Shown here piece by piece: positions 1 to 10,846 of a stretch of DNA of 64,000 bases; the stretch's first letter is position 1; the number at the start of each line of letters is the position of its first letter. This DNA is from Euglena gracilis (taxonomy: Eukaryota > Euglenida > Euglenophyceae > Euglenales). Location of the stretch: positions 13,570,947 to 13,634,946 of the forward strand of contig CP154957.1 in assembly GCA_039621445.1 (NCBI GenBank), read 5' to 3'. The notes beneath the pieces were generated by a model. That model saw only the letters and a list, made by a program, of their open reading frames with translations. It did not search any database and had not been told where the DNA came from. The translations under genes were made by a program, and so were the position numbers.

Positions 1-243
1 TTCGATCGGCCAAGAACACACCAAGAATTTTAAATTTCCGGTGCAAAGTGCTGGAGAAATTTTTGGGGGTTCTGGGGCCTGACCACCCCAATTCTGATGG
101 TGGTCTTGGACCCACCTCCTGAACAATACCAGCTTACCCCGCCTGCTGCTGAGCTCCAAACAAAAATACGTAAACCACTTTCAAAAAATGCCAGTTTCAA
201 AGAATTGTCAAATTGCTACAAAACACACACACGCACACAGACA

Positions 244-288
<45 letters not shown>

Positions 289-826
289 CTGTTCCTGAAA
301 ATCCTCTCTTGTTGGGTCAGGCAACAAATCCTGTGGCTGCAAGCAGGCACGGTCTTCTCACTTAAATACCACCCAGAATGCATCTAATATGACTTTGGGT
401 GAACTTTGCATGTAACCAGCCTGCACTGTTTTCCTCTGTGCTCTGCTTCCTCTGTTTCTCACACACATTTACCTTACCATTTTTGGAGGAGTTTTCAACT
501 CTTTTCTCCCCCTATGCGTCCAACAAATGCCCTGCTTGAACAACAAAACACCCTGTTATCGGAACGGACATTTTGTAATATTTATTGGACAAAAAAGATG
601 GGGTCGGTATTTATCCACTCCCCCCCTAAAAATGCGTGTGGGTTATAGTGGAACTGCAAACTGCAAACTTGAGCAGAGAAAAAATTCAAAAATCATTTCT
701 GAAAAAACAATGTTTTCAGGAGAAAAATGGTGAACTGAGAATTGTATTTTCGACCAATGTCAGAAATTTTTGGAAATGACGAAACATGCACATCCACCAG
801 CCACCAAGAAGAGCAATATTACTGGA
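1..826. other. Low-density sequence with no gene recognised
   Basis: No reading frame here shows protein-like composition on either strand. The stretch holds a CA-rich microsatellite and otherwise AT-leaning unique-looking sequence. It ends at the first copy of the 265-bp MITE. Confidence 0.4.
222..286. repeat. CA dinucleotide microsatellite
   Basis: A run of CA repeats with a few G interruptions (acgcac, acagac). It creates the spurious threonine-histidine repeat seen if this stretch is translated. Confidence 0.95.
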
Positions 827-1091
827 TTACCCCCCCCCCCTAGTCATATGACCGGGTTCCTGCAACCTGTGACCGGGGGGGGGGGGGTCGTAACACCCCC
901 ATAACCTGCAACCTGTGACCGGGGGGTGGTCGTAAATGAGGGGGCGGTCATAGGTAAGGTGGTGTTAACGTTTCGCAACCTGCAACCTGTGACCGGGGGG
1001 GGGGGGTCATAACACCCCCATGACCTGCAACCTGTGACCGGGGGGTGGTTGTAAATGAGGGGTGGTCGTACGACTGGGGGGGGGGGGGTAA
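827..1091. mobile_element. 265-bp MITE, copy 1 of 3 (TTACCCC...GGGGTAA)
   Basis: The ends are inverted: TTACCCCC plus a CTAGTCATATGACC-like block on the left, and GGTCGTACGACT plus GGGGGTAA on the right. The interior repeats the block AACCTGCAACCTGTGACCGG four times, separated by G-runs. The same structure recurs at 7605-7872 and 15445-15709. I see no clear target duplication for this copy. It has no coding capacity, so it would need a transposase supplied elsewhere. Confidence 0.8.
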
Positions 1092-1275
1092 TTGAAAATA
1101 GGGTCAGTGGGAGGTGTGAAACTGGGAAAAGGCTGCTGCTCAAGGACAAGGGGGGTCACCCCTCAACGAAGGGTGCTGCAGGGTTGGGCGATTGTTCAGC
1201 CCCCACAGCCGGAGATGCCTCTGCCCTCCCGAGAACCTCTGCCCGCCCAAGCGGCCAGAGGTTCGAGCCCCCGCC

Positions 1276-1431
1276 TGGCCGCCAGTTCTTCCCGGGGTCG
1301 CTGGAGAGCGGCATGATCCTCTCCTCCGCAAACCGGCTCATGCCCCGCACGACCTCCTTCTGCTCCTCCGACATCCGGAACAATTTCCGCTCCGGGGTCT
1401 GCACTTGGATGGTGGTGGCCACCGCCCAGTC
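1276..1431 (-). CDS. Possible exon of a plastid acyl-ACP (stearoyl-ACP) desaturase
   Basis: On the minus strand a frame starts after a good acceptor (pyrimidine-rich tract ending TGCCAG, first exon base at 1431). It reads DWAVATTIQVQTPERKLF, then MSEEQKEVVRGMSRFAEERI, MPLSSDPGKNWRP. Third codon positions are almost all G or C, unlike the surrounding AT-leaning DNA. The spacing M-x2-EK/EQ...AEE-x-I-x2-L...K-x-W-x-P resembles the N-terminal part of plant and algal acyl-ACP desaturases, soluble di-iron enzymes that introduce the first double bond into stearoyl-ACP in plastids. The iron-binding motifs would lie downstream and are not visible. Resemblance stops at W-R-P, although the frame stays open to about 1156; I see no convincing GT donor there. 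Alternatives are an isolated exon fragment or an unrelated protein. Confidence 0.4.
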
Positions 1432-1499
1432 CTGGCACGGAGGAGCATGCAGAAGAGGAGGTGGTGGGGGAACTTGGATGGGGTCGGTCGATGGTGTGG

Positions 1500-3262
1500 C
1501 GCTGTGTCCCAGCCTCTCCCCAGAGTATTCTTTTTTTCAGGGGGGGGAACGCAACGCATGCACCCTCGAAAAACGAAAAACGCGACGCAAAGAAACACAA
1601 AAAAAAACACAAGAGCGCAAAAAAAAATTCAAATGAACGCAAATAAACGCAAGTTGCATAAAAAGCCCTTTGGGAGCTCCCCGGGATGTACACTTTCTGA
1701 TGAAGAGGACTTTAAAAAAATTTGGTTCCACTGGGAATTTTTTCATGTTGTGTAAGAATAACAGCATTTAAAAAAATGGACCATTTTTAGTTTTGGGGGG
1801 AAATCGAGGGAAACCTGAGGAATTTCTCAAAATCAAAAAGGTTTGTCAGCAAAAATCCAAAATCACCAGGCAAAAACCCAAATTTTTCCTAAATTGAAAA
1901 ACAGACAAAAAACGCAAAAAAAAATGTTTACGATCCTGCCCCTGCCTTTTTTTCCAGGACCTAAATCATCCTGATCCGGATGGCCTGGGGGTTTGTTAAC
2001 CCCAGGGCTTTTCAGGTAACCCCCCCAAGCAAGCCAGCTGGAGAAATCTCCCAGGGTGGGAGTTGGGGGGGGGGGGGCTGGCTGGCAGCTGGTCCCAGCT
2101 GGTCCCAAAAAAAACAGGCAAAAAATCCAAATCCAGCTGGGTTGGGATTTCTTACAGCTAAACCCGGAAACTTTGGCTCATCGTGTTGGTTACTCGACAT
2201 GGAGTTGCCAGAATGATGGAACTTCGTGCCAGCTACTTGGCTTAGAGTTGCCAAAATGATGGCACCAAAATGGTGCCAAATTTTTGCAACAACAGGCTGG
2301 CGTTTTGACCTCTTCCACAACGAACAATATTTTTTTTTGATGAATCCCACTCAGTCAATGACAAATTCAATTTTGCTTGAAGAAAAAAGCAGTGCGACCT
2401 GTTGAAATGACAAGGAAAAGAACCTGAAACTCCGTTGTGTGGTCAACACTCACGTGAACTGCGGAATCATTGCAAGTCAACGGAACACCATAATGGGATC
2501 AAAGAAGAAACAACAAATTTGTTTGAACCCTCAGTGGGCCGGCCCTTTTTCTTGAAGTTGTTTTTTTACAGTAATTTTTAAAAAAATTGAGGAAAAATAG
2601 CCCACGAGCTTTTGCACAGAATAATATTTCCCTTTTATTGTTTTATGTTCTCTTGGGTGTTTTTTTAAAAAAAACACGTTGCTTTGTCTTTTTTAAAAAG
2701 CAAAAAAAACACCGACTGTGTTTGCGGGGCGTGTGTTTGCGGTGTGTGTGTCACAGACCAGTCGTGTCAAGGACAAAGGGGGGGAAGGTAGTCTCCACCT
2801 CCAAGCAGTACCACGAACAAATTGGGGTTGAGTTACATTGGAACGGACACAGGGGGGCACACAGATAACACAATTCACAAAAAAAGACATTCAGAAGAGC
2901 ATGCCCAATGCAGAAGGAAAAAAAATTATGGGCGGCGCTTCGCTTCTGCCCAGTTTGTGTGATGCCCCGCCCCCCCTGGCCATGGCGGGAAGGACGCACA
3001 GGCATGTGTCTGAAAAGGGGGGATGGGGAAATCAACACATCCCCAGAATCTTAGGCGGCCGGATTCGCACTTAAGCTTTTTTCCTTTGGATGCGCGCAAT
3101 TGCGCAAATGTACCATTTTTTTGTAACCCCTGGGACCCTGCACCCTGACACCCAGAACACGATTTAAGAACCGTTACACCCATCTATTGGAGGGGATTAA
3201 CTCCCAGTGGTCTGGTGTGCATGCTGCTTACCAGGTGACGTTAATAGGGCTGGGGGTGAGAC
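1500..3262. other. Intergenic sequence with no gene recognised
   Basis: AT-leaning sequence with poly-A and poly-G tracts. The open frames are short or of homopolymer origin. Around 2190-2290 there are short phrases about TTGCCA/ATGGCA that repeat imperfectly. Nothing is confidently assignable. Confidence 0.35.
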
Positions 3263-3663
3263 CAGGGTTCGATATAAGGACAGGTGGGGGGGGGTGGTCC
3301 GGACCCCCCCCTGCGGGCCAGGAGGGGGGGGGGGGGGGGGGGGGGGGGGACACCCCCCCCCACCTAAACAGGTGCGCGGTCCGGACCGACCCTGGGGGGC
3401 AAAAATTGACCCCCCCAAAAAAGGGTCAATTTTTTCCTCCGGCGCTTTGCGCCGAAAATTTTTTGCATTTTTGGCACATTTTTGCCCAAAAAGTGCCCAA
3501 AATGGCACTTTTGGTCGTTTTGGGGGGTCAAAAATTTTCGGCCCCCCTTGCAGGTGGGGGGGGGGTGGTCCGGACCCCCCCCTGCGGGCCAGGAGGGGGG
3601 GGGGGGGGGGGGGGGACACCCCCCCCACCTAAACCATGTACGCCCTCCTTATATCAAACCCTG
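3263..3663. mobile_element. CAGGGTT-type TIR element, 401 bp, with 8-bp target duplication
   Basis: The left end is CAGGGTTCGATATAAGGA and the right end is the inverse, TCCTTATATCAAACCCTG. Directly outside both ends is the 8-bp repeat ggtgagac (3255-3262 and 3664-3671). Ends of form CAGGG...CCCTG with an 8-bp duplication fit the hAT superfamily. The interior is two copies of a module with TGGTCCGGACCCCC, a long G-run and CACCCCCC, separated by about 200 bp. A second copy near 17840-18551 is itself interrupted, and this copy supplies its empty site (tacgccctccttatatc). Confidence 0.75.
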
Positions 3664-3849
3664 GGTGAGACTGGTGCTGTTGTACATCAAACGGGAGAGA
3701 GGCACACACCCCTTGTTACAACACTTGGAAACGGTGCTGGCGTGCTGCCTGAACTGGCTTGGACAATGCCGCCACCGGTGAGAACGCACGGGGCCTCATT
3801 AGATCACACCACCACAGACACACAGACTACGTGAGGCAGCCGTCACGCA

Positions 3850-4065
3850 ATTGATGTGTGTTTATGCGCGCAATTGCGCAAATAAAAACAATTGTGTTTA
3901 TGGGCGCATTTGCACAAATAAAACACAAACCGATGATGTTAAAATGATGTGTTGGTGGGCGCAAATGCGCGCACCAACACATTTGGTGGTGTGCGCATTT
4001 GCGCAAATGCGCGCACCACCATAGTTATGTTTATTTGCGCAAATGCGTCCACCAACATGTACTTT
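3850..4065. repeat. Palindromic TTTGCGCAAATGCGCGCACC repeat cluster
   Basis: Several copies in both orientations of a unit combining TTTGCGCAAATGCGCGCACC with an AACA-rich spacer. Further clusters lie at 5365-5560, 6430-6745 and 6890-6960, with a relic near 7570. Each unit contains the palindromes TTTGCGCAAA and GCGCGC. Confidence 0.75.
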
Positions 4066-4103
4066 TACTTTCTATGTTAAAAGACACCAATGAGGACCAT
4101 GAC

Positions 4104-5333
4104 CAGGGGCAGGGAGATATTCCAGTCGGCCGAAAATTTTATTCCGGTGTTTTATTCCGGTTTATTCCGGGTTATTCCGGTTTATTCCGGAATTTATTCC
4201 GGTTTATTCCGGTCAATTCCTGTCTGAATGGACTTAGGATTTTTTCGAAGTACAATTGGGCCGAGGCGCTCACCCGGGCTACAGGAATGGGGCTGCTTTC
4301 CTTGGTTGCCCCGACCTGCCAAATGGCCACTTCGCACTTGGTGATGCGGATCATCACATCACATCACAGCGGACCCCGGCCTTTTTGGGAAAAACAAGCC
4401 GATGAAAATTGGTTCTTGGGGTTTTCTCTTGAGGCGGGTCCCTGGCACGGCTGTCTTTTTTCCTTCCCAAAAATTGTCCTGCCAAGTGTCTTAGACGGCC
4501 TAACTCGCACTTAGCTTTGAAACCATGTCTGGGGGCTCCGGCATCACACCCGAACCGGCGTCTGTTACGCCGGTTCGGGCTTGAAGCTGGCGTCTGGAGG
4601 ACCCTCAAAATCAAAACTTCCCAAAAGTGCCCAAAATGGTTTGTAGTCATGTGGTAAGCACATCTGAGTTTGGGGGGGGGGGTCTTCCGCCAGAAATTGG
4701 GGTTTTTTTGTACAACAATTTCCATTCGGCCAATTTTGGGGAAATAGAATACCATGCAGCATGGCAGAAATCTAAGGCCATCTGCTGAAAGCCCTTGAGA
4801 AGAGCTTTCAATCGATGGGCAACATGGCAGCTGAAACAAGGAATTTCGAATTTCCAAACAGGGTCGGAAAATGCGACCGCCGATTTTCAGAGCGCTGTGC
4901 AATGTGGCTGAGTTCTGTCGGTACCAAGCGAAAAGTCTTGGGGCAGGCAAACCTTCATGGACAGATCGCAGAGCTTAAACCCCCCGAGAGTTTTGAACCC
5001 TTTTAAAATAGAGCACTGGCTTAAAAACACCAAAAGGGCCTGTTTCCTGGGTCCCAACAACCGCAAATGATGCACGTGCCACCGTGGAGGGTCCCCGCGG
5101 AACCAGAGGGCCAAAAGGGTGGGTTTCACCGCTGGGTTTCAAAAAGAATGCAACGTTGCGCTAACCTGAAAATATATCAAACTTCACCTTCATTGCCTTT
5201 GTGTCTTGCAGAATTTTCAAGCCATTGGCTGGCACTTTTATTCCGGTTATTCCGGTTTATTCCGGTTTATTCCGGTTTTCGCTAGTCCGGTTTATTCCGG
5301 TTTATTCCGGACCGGAATATCTCCCTGCCCCTG
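4104..5333. mobile_element. CAGGG-type TIR element with subterminal TTATTCCGG repeats
   Basis: The left end is CAGGGGCAGGGAGATATTCC and the right end is its inverse, GGAATATCTCCCTGCCCCTG. The 7-bp sequence ccatgac lies directly outside both ends (4097-4103 and 5334-5340). Just inside each end is an array of TTATTCCGG/TTTATTCCGG units (about 4138-4210 and 5229-5310), reading the same way on the plus strand at both ends. The interior holds a relic of the GAAACCGTGTC element family (about 4518-5003), so this element captured or was invaded by another. Non-autonomous; hAT-like by its ends. Confidence 0.75.
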
Positions 5334-5364
5334 CCATGACCCTACGAAGTTTAAAAACGTGATG

Positions 5365-5560
5365 GACGTGTTGGTGCGCGCAGTGGACGTGTTGGTGCGC
5401 GCAGTTGCGCAATAAATTCAATTACGTTGGTGCGCGCATTTGCGCAAATGCGCGCACAAACATTTTATACACCGCTTCAAAATGATGTGTTTCAGAGAGC
5501 CTTAACACACACAAACAAAGTTGTGTTTATTTGCGCAAATGCGCGCACCAACACACATCA
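5365..5560. repeat. Second TTTGCGCAAATGCGCGCACC cluster
   Basis: Copies of the GCGCAAATGCGCGCACCAAC unit in both orientations, immediately right of the CAGGG element. One tandem pair repeats gtggacgtgttggtgcgcgc. Confidence 0.7.
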
Positions 5561-5990
5561 GTTGTGCGATACCATCTCCTCCTCCGTGACAGCTGGCGAA
5601 CGCAATTCCTCACGCCAACCAATGGTTTGCGCCACAATTACATGCTGATGAAATTTGTGGTGAGAGGTGGTGTGGAGTGTTCACTGGAACACGGCATGTG
5701 ACTGGCCAAAATTTGCCTGCCTTACGTGTGTACATTTGCACTGCTGTTACCAGGCCCACACGACCTGTTGTTTTGGCGTCATCCGTTTGGCAGTTAAACG
5801 TAATGAATTGATGACATGCAAACGACCTGTGACTGTTGGACACCTTTTCTGCAACAGGACTGCGTTCAAGAAGACAAAATTTGGCACCTGAAATACCCGG
5901 GACGTGTCGGGCCGGAGTCCGTTTTACGGGTTTTTTTTGCCATTTTTCCCTTTGATGCACCCAATCCAGGGGTAAAGGTTCAACACTTCC

Positions 5991-6326
5991 TTGCATCCAA
6001 AGGAACGGGTGCTTGAGGGCTACCTCTCTTCTGGCACCACGTCATACCCCCAGTCTTATACCCTGGTTGCGGGGTATAACGCGGCCGCTGTGGTGGGTGT
6101 CGTTGCACCGGGGAAGTGGATGCTGACCTGTTGGGTGCTGAAGCATCAGCAGCTGATGGGGTTTAACAGCGGAGCCCAGGCCGCAGGTCAGCGGCAGGGC
6201 CTTGGGACCCAAAAATTGGTGCCGGTGGAGGTGTACCGTTACTGGGTGGCTGCGCACGCACCTTCTGGAGATCCTATGTCTCCATCTTTTGTGGGACCTG
6301 TCAATGGTCAAAAAACGGCACAATAA
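5991..6326 (+). CDS. Unrecognised open frame, possible exon
   Basis: A 111-codon frame with varied, protein-like composition. It includes the segments YTLVAGYNAAAVVGVVAPGK and VPVEVYRYWVAAHAPSGDP. I do not recognise a domain. It ends at a stop at 6324-6326, so it could be a terminal exon. Frames just upstream (about 5680-5810) also look partly coding but in another register. It could equally be chance sequence between repeat clusters. Confidence 0.25.
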   Translation: MHPKERVLEGYLSSGTTSYPQSYTLVAGYNAAAVVGVVAPGKWMLTCWVLKHQQLMGFNSGAQAAGQRQGLGTQKLVPVEVYRYWVAAHAPSGDPMSPSFVGPVNGQKTAQ

Positions 6327-6429
6327 CACCATATACCGGAGGAGACGGTGTGGTCATTTGCTTTCAACCCATTCAGAAGCCACTAAGGGTAGTTGCAGGA
6401 GAGGCAAATGCAATCGTTTTCTACTCCTC

Positions 6430-6745
6430 CATTAGTTGTTTATTTGCGCATTTGCGCGCATCACGTTGTTTGGGGGCGCAAATGCGCAAATAAACATAAT
6501 AAATTGTGCAGTTTCTGCATACAGTTTATTTGCGCATTTGAGCCCACAAACAACGTGATGCGCGCAAATGCGCAAATAAACCACATCTGCTGTTAGTGTT
6601 TGACGGTTGTGTTTCCGTCACACCGTTCTTATTTGTGTTTATTTGCGCAAATGCGCGCACCAACACAATTATGTTGGTGCGCGCATTTGCGCAAATGTGC
6701 GCATAAAACATAATTTTTGTTGGTGCGCGCATTTGCGCCCATAAG
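6430..6745. repeat. Third TTTGCGCAAATGCGCGCACC cluster
   Basis: At least six copies, alternating orientation, of the TTTATTTGCGCAAATGCGC unit, with TTATG/CATAA spacers. A further pair lies at 6890-6960. Dyad symmetry means the segment could fold into a series of hairpins. Confidence 0.75.
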
Positions 6746-6994
6746 CTTGCGCCGTTGACAAACAGTATGACAAACTCACCAACTGGATGGCCCGTCAGTC
6801 CGTACCGTCAGGGCCTCTATGTCACGCAGTTTTTCAACAGCGTCAGTTCATGGGTGCCAAAGCCCAATCCCAGAAGGACAAAATTGTGTTGATGCGCGCA
6901 ATTGCGCGCATCAACATAAACATGTTGGTGCGCGCATTTGCGCGCATAAACACAATTTTGTCCTTCCAGTGTTTGGCTTCTCCTGCAGGGTCCT

Positions 6995-7350
6995 TTGCCA
7001 CACAACTGGTTCTGCGCATCCCGGGTACAAGCCGGGTGGAGACACCCGTTCCCCTTTATTCCCTTCATTCCCTGCGGACCCCATTTCTTCCCCTCTGCGC
7101 ATCCCTTGCCCAACACCCCGTACTTACCTTCCTTCCCCTGTGTCCTTCCCGCCAGCTTGGTCACACCGCACCCACACCCCCCGGCACCTCCTCCCCGCAC
7201 TTTAACAAACGTCCCCAAAACACCACACCAAGGCGCCGCAAGCAAAGCAGTCCGGCAAACACCCAGGACGCACACCGCCGGCAGCTCGGACACACCTGGG
7301 GACACAGCCGAAAGGAGCAACAAGGGCAGTAAAGGTCCCGTTCCTAAGCT
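6995..7350 (+). CDS. Proline-rich possible exon, function unknown
   Basis: The frame opens after a good acceptor, TTCTCCTGCAG, ending near 6980. It runs through a Pro/His/Thr-rich segment (HPHPPAPPPRTLTNVPK) into a basic, polar stretch (DTAERSNKGSKGPVPK). GC content is higher than in neighbouring DNA. The plus-strand sequence at 6745-6885 also gives protein-like frames (QYDKLTNWMARQSVPSGPL), but no single splice model joins them cleanly. No family is recognised, and low-complexity chance coding is a real alternative. Confidence 0.25.
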
Positions 7351-7604
7351 GCTTTTTTGCGTTTTTTCCCTTTGGGCCAGCAAGGTCCCGGGGGTTTCAA
7401 CTTACAAAGTCCATTTTGGTACACCCCAAAAACACCATTTTTCTCCAAAGTCCTGGGGGTCTCCCAGCCAAAATCAGAATTTCGCTCATTTTTTGTGCTC
7501 TCTTGTTCACGTGTTTTCAAACCCCCCTGACCTTCACAGCCGAAACAAAGCAGAATCAAAAAATTCGTAAATTTGCGCAAATGCGCAAATCAAACGAAAA
7601 AAGC

Positions 7605-7872
7605 TTACCCCCCCCCTAGTCGTATGACCGGGTTCCTGCAACCTGTGACCGGGGGGGGGGGGGGGGTGGTCAACACCCCCATAACCTGCAACCTGTGACC
7701 GGGGGGTGGTCATAAACGAGGCGGCGGTTGCAGGTAAGGTGGTGTTAAATTTTTCGCAACCTGCAACCTGTGACCGGGGGGGGGGGTGGTCATAACACCC
7801 CCATGACCTGCAACCTGTGACCGGGGGGTGGTCATAAATGAGGGGTGGTCATACGACCAGGGGGGGGGGTAA
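7605..7872. mobile_element. 265-bp MITE, copy 2 of 3
   Basis: Same architecture as the copies at 827 and 15445: TTACCCCC with CTAGTCGTATGACC on the left, GGTCATACGACCAGG and GGGGTAA on the right, and four internal AACCTGCAACCTGTGACCGG blocks separated by G-runs. No clear target duplication is visible. Confidence 0.8.
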
Positions 7873-9640
7873 ATGCGAATTAGGCCGCCTAAGAGAATCG
7901 GCAGGTGCCAAAGTAATGGCAACCGGGCTCCGTGGTTTTGGCCACTCAATGCCAAAGTTTTGGCCACCACGTGGTGCCTGGGTTTTGGCAACTGGCCACC
8001 ATGGGCCATGGATTTGGCAACTCAGTGCCAAAATAATGGCGATTGGCTGTAATCAGAACTTTGTCCAAAACTTAAGGTTGAAAAACACATTTTTGTCTAT
8101 TTTTTTCAAAAAAATCTTACATCCAGCACGCTTCACCAGGTTGGCCCAGGGAGTTTTTAAAGACAGGAGAGGACCTCCCACCACCCACCCAGAGGGATAT
8201 CCCCACCCCCAGGGGGGTCCAAGGGACCCACTTTTTGGGATGGATTTTGGGTCAAAACTTTTCGGTGCTTTGTGCCGAAAACAGGGCACGACGGTGGCCA
8301 AAACCTTGCCGACGCACAACACAAAACACAAAACCCTTGGGGATAACCCACCCAGGGTGGAGGGGGTCCGGCGAACACACCCACCCTACCCCCTCCCTGT
8401 GGGTCCAAACTCAAAAAAAAAAATCCCCGGGCCGACCTCAACTTTATTCATCGGACCACGGAAAGGGGGTCCGATAAAATATATTGCAAATTTTCACAAA
8501 CAGACTTCTGCGCTGCATGATAAATTCTCCAGCCCCAATGTCATAATGCGAGCACTCAACAAGACTGTTTATGCACACGTGCATTGCCCATCAGTAAAAA
8601 CGACAGATGAGATAAATTGCTTACAATCAGGGCGCTGAGTGACCCCCCCCCCAGGAGGCCCAACTCAGAGGCTGGAAAATCAGGGCTGGCTGGAGAAAGG
8701 CTGCTGACCCCCCTTCCTCCCCCTCCATACAGGGTTCCCCCAGCTGGAGCATGACCCGACTGGGGGTCGAGCCCAGACATTCACTTCATGTTCATGTTGA
8801 TACACAATTTTTTTTGGTGATACACATCTGATACACAAAAAAAAATTGGAACACATGTGATACACAAAAATTTTCAATGTGATAAACAAATTATTTTCTA
8901 AACACAAAAAAAAGAATTTTTTTCAATTTTCGGCAAATTTTTGGAGATACACAGGTGATTCACAATTTTTTTTGGTGATACACTTGTGGTACAAAAAAAT
9001 TTTGGCGATACATGTGTGATACACAAAATTTTTTGGTGATACACAGGTGATGCACGCACAATCAATGTGATGCATATGGTATACAAAAAGATTCTTTGGG
9101 TGATACATACTTACTGAATGTCTGGTCGAGCAAGTGCCAAAAAAACAACTGAAACTGCAAAAATGGCCAAAAAAACTGCCAATTATACCAAAAAAACCTT
9201 TTTTCTTACCCAAGATGTGAGCTGGTCACCCAAATCGGCCCATTTTTGCACCCCGAAACAATGGTTTCTCAAGGACTGAGGGGGAGGGGTCCATCCAGGG
9301 CGGTCCTTAAGCAAAAAAAAAAAAATCTCCGTTGTCCCAGCACACTCAATGAAAAATATACAGGAAAATGGGCAAGAAATTCTGGCATTTTTCAGCGAGA
9401 ACAGGTCGACATCAGGAAAAAATTGCTTCCTGCTATCCTTGGGCCATCGCCCATCCACCCAAAACATCAAAAACTGTGTTTTTCGACTGGTTAATTTTTG
9501 TCCCCGTTCAAGTCCCAGCCTGGCCCTTAGCCGGCCCTTTGGCCGAAAGGCGGGGCGGTCCTTAAGGAAGTATAAAAAAAAAACGTTCCTGTCCCTCAAG
9601 GACCGCCCTGGGTCCATCCGGCCGGCTGAAAGAAGGTGCG
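7873..9640. other. Gene-poor stretch with GATACAC array
   Basis: 7890-8050 repeats short phrases built on TTTTGGCAAC/ATGGC. From about 8797 to 9110 there is an irregular array of TGATACACA units with poly-A/T spacers. It is bounded by an inverted pair, gtcgagcccagacattc on the left and gaatgtctggtcgagc on the right, suggesting a foldback element. No gene is recognised. Confidence 0.45.
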
Positions 9641-10035
9641 AGCTGGACCCCCCCCTCCCTCAGGGGTGCGGGGCGGTCCCGGTCCAGTCCAGCGCATGCT
9701 TGTGCTTACCGACCGGGGGGGGAGGGGGGTAGGCGGGTGCTCTAGGGTGCCTGCCCCCAGCAGGCACACCCCCCCCGGGGCCGGGGGGGTAGGGGTCCGG
9801 GGGGGGGACTCAGAAAATTTTATTGAAAATGGCCTTTTCTGGGCCCCCGGCGCCTTTGGCGCCGGTGTCGGAGGGGGGTGGCTGCCATGGGCAGGCACCC
9901 CCCAAAATCCTACCCCCCCCCCCGGGGGGTTGGATCGGGTGCTATGGGGTGCCTGCCCCTAGCACCCCCCCCCCCCCTGTGGGGCAGGCACCCGACTGAG
10001 CACAAGCCTCGTCCGGTTTACCGGCAGCTGGACCC
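9640..10035. repeat. GC-rich GGCAGGCACCCC repeat block with palindromic core
   Basis: Alternating runs of G and C with GTGCCTGCCC/AGGCAGGCACC phrases. Around 9842-9865 there is a GGCGCC-TTTGGCGCC hairpin. A related block occurs at about 48010-48460 inside a Pumilio intron, also centred on a GCGCCTTCGGCGCC hairpin. Confidence 0.6.
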
Positions 10036-10404
10036 AAACCTGGCCAGAAAAGGCCAAATCCAGCTGAGTTGGAATTTCTCAGCCACAAATTTGAGGCAGA
10101 ATCAGGGGATTTATTTAGGGGGGGTCCAGCCCCCGGCTGAAAAAAAGGCTGCTGGCTGGATTTGAGCTGCTGGCTGGACCCCCCCCAAGGGGTGGGGGGG
10201 GAGGGGGGTCCAGGGCTGGGGGGAAATGGGCTGGGCTGGGTCGGTGAAAAACAAAACTTTCTAAAAAAAATTTGCCATTTTTGACATTTTGGTGGATGGA
10301 GCTAGATCAAGGCTGGGGGGCTGTGATGGAGGAGGAAGGTGTGGTGAGGGGAAAAAATGCAGAGATAAATGACCTGGGCAGTTGGTTGGCCAGCCTGCGG
10401 CCAG

Positions 10405-10688
10405 CTGACCCCAAAAAATTGCTGGCACAAAGCGAGGCAAAGCAAAGCAATTTTTTTTGGAAAAGGACTCGAAAATTTTGTGTTTTTTTAAGGTTTATGG
10501 GGTTTTTGCCAGGGGATTTCTTAAGCCGGAAGGTACCCTACCCCCCCCGGGGGGGGGGGGGGTAGGGTACCTTCCGGCTTAAGAAATCCCCTGGCAAAAA
10601 CCCCATAAACCTTAAAAAAACACAAATTTTTTGAGTCCTTTTCCAAAAAAAATTGCTGCGCTTTGCGCCAGTAATTTTTTGGGGTCAG
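10405..10688. repeat. Long near-perfect palindrome (about 284 bp)
   Basis: The left arm begins CTGACCCCAAAAAATTGCTGG and the right arm ends with its inverse. The inner 80 or so bases of each arm are almost identical, with the phrases GGTTTATGGGGTTTTTGCCA and CTTAAGCCGGAAGGTACC. The centre is C-run then G-run (10541-10562). It could extrude as a cruciform or form a very long hairpin in RNA. Confidence 0.9.
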
Positions 10689-10846
10689 ACCCGTCAGGGG
10701 TTGTTTTTAGGACCGGGGGGACCTCCCAAAGGGGGTGGGGGATTAGATTGGATCCTTGGGTACAGATGCGGGACCTCTATTTTCGGTGCAAAAAAACACC
10801 GAAAAAATTTTGGACCCCAAAATTGACCCCCAAAAAGTGGGTCCAG

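Noticed and set aside
3187-3834. Long glycine-rich open frames around 3.2-3.8 kb
   Set aside because: They derive from G-runs inside a CAGGGTT-type element with an 8-bp target duplication.
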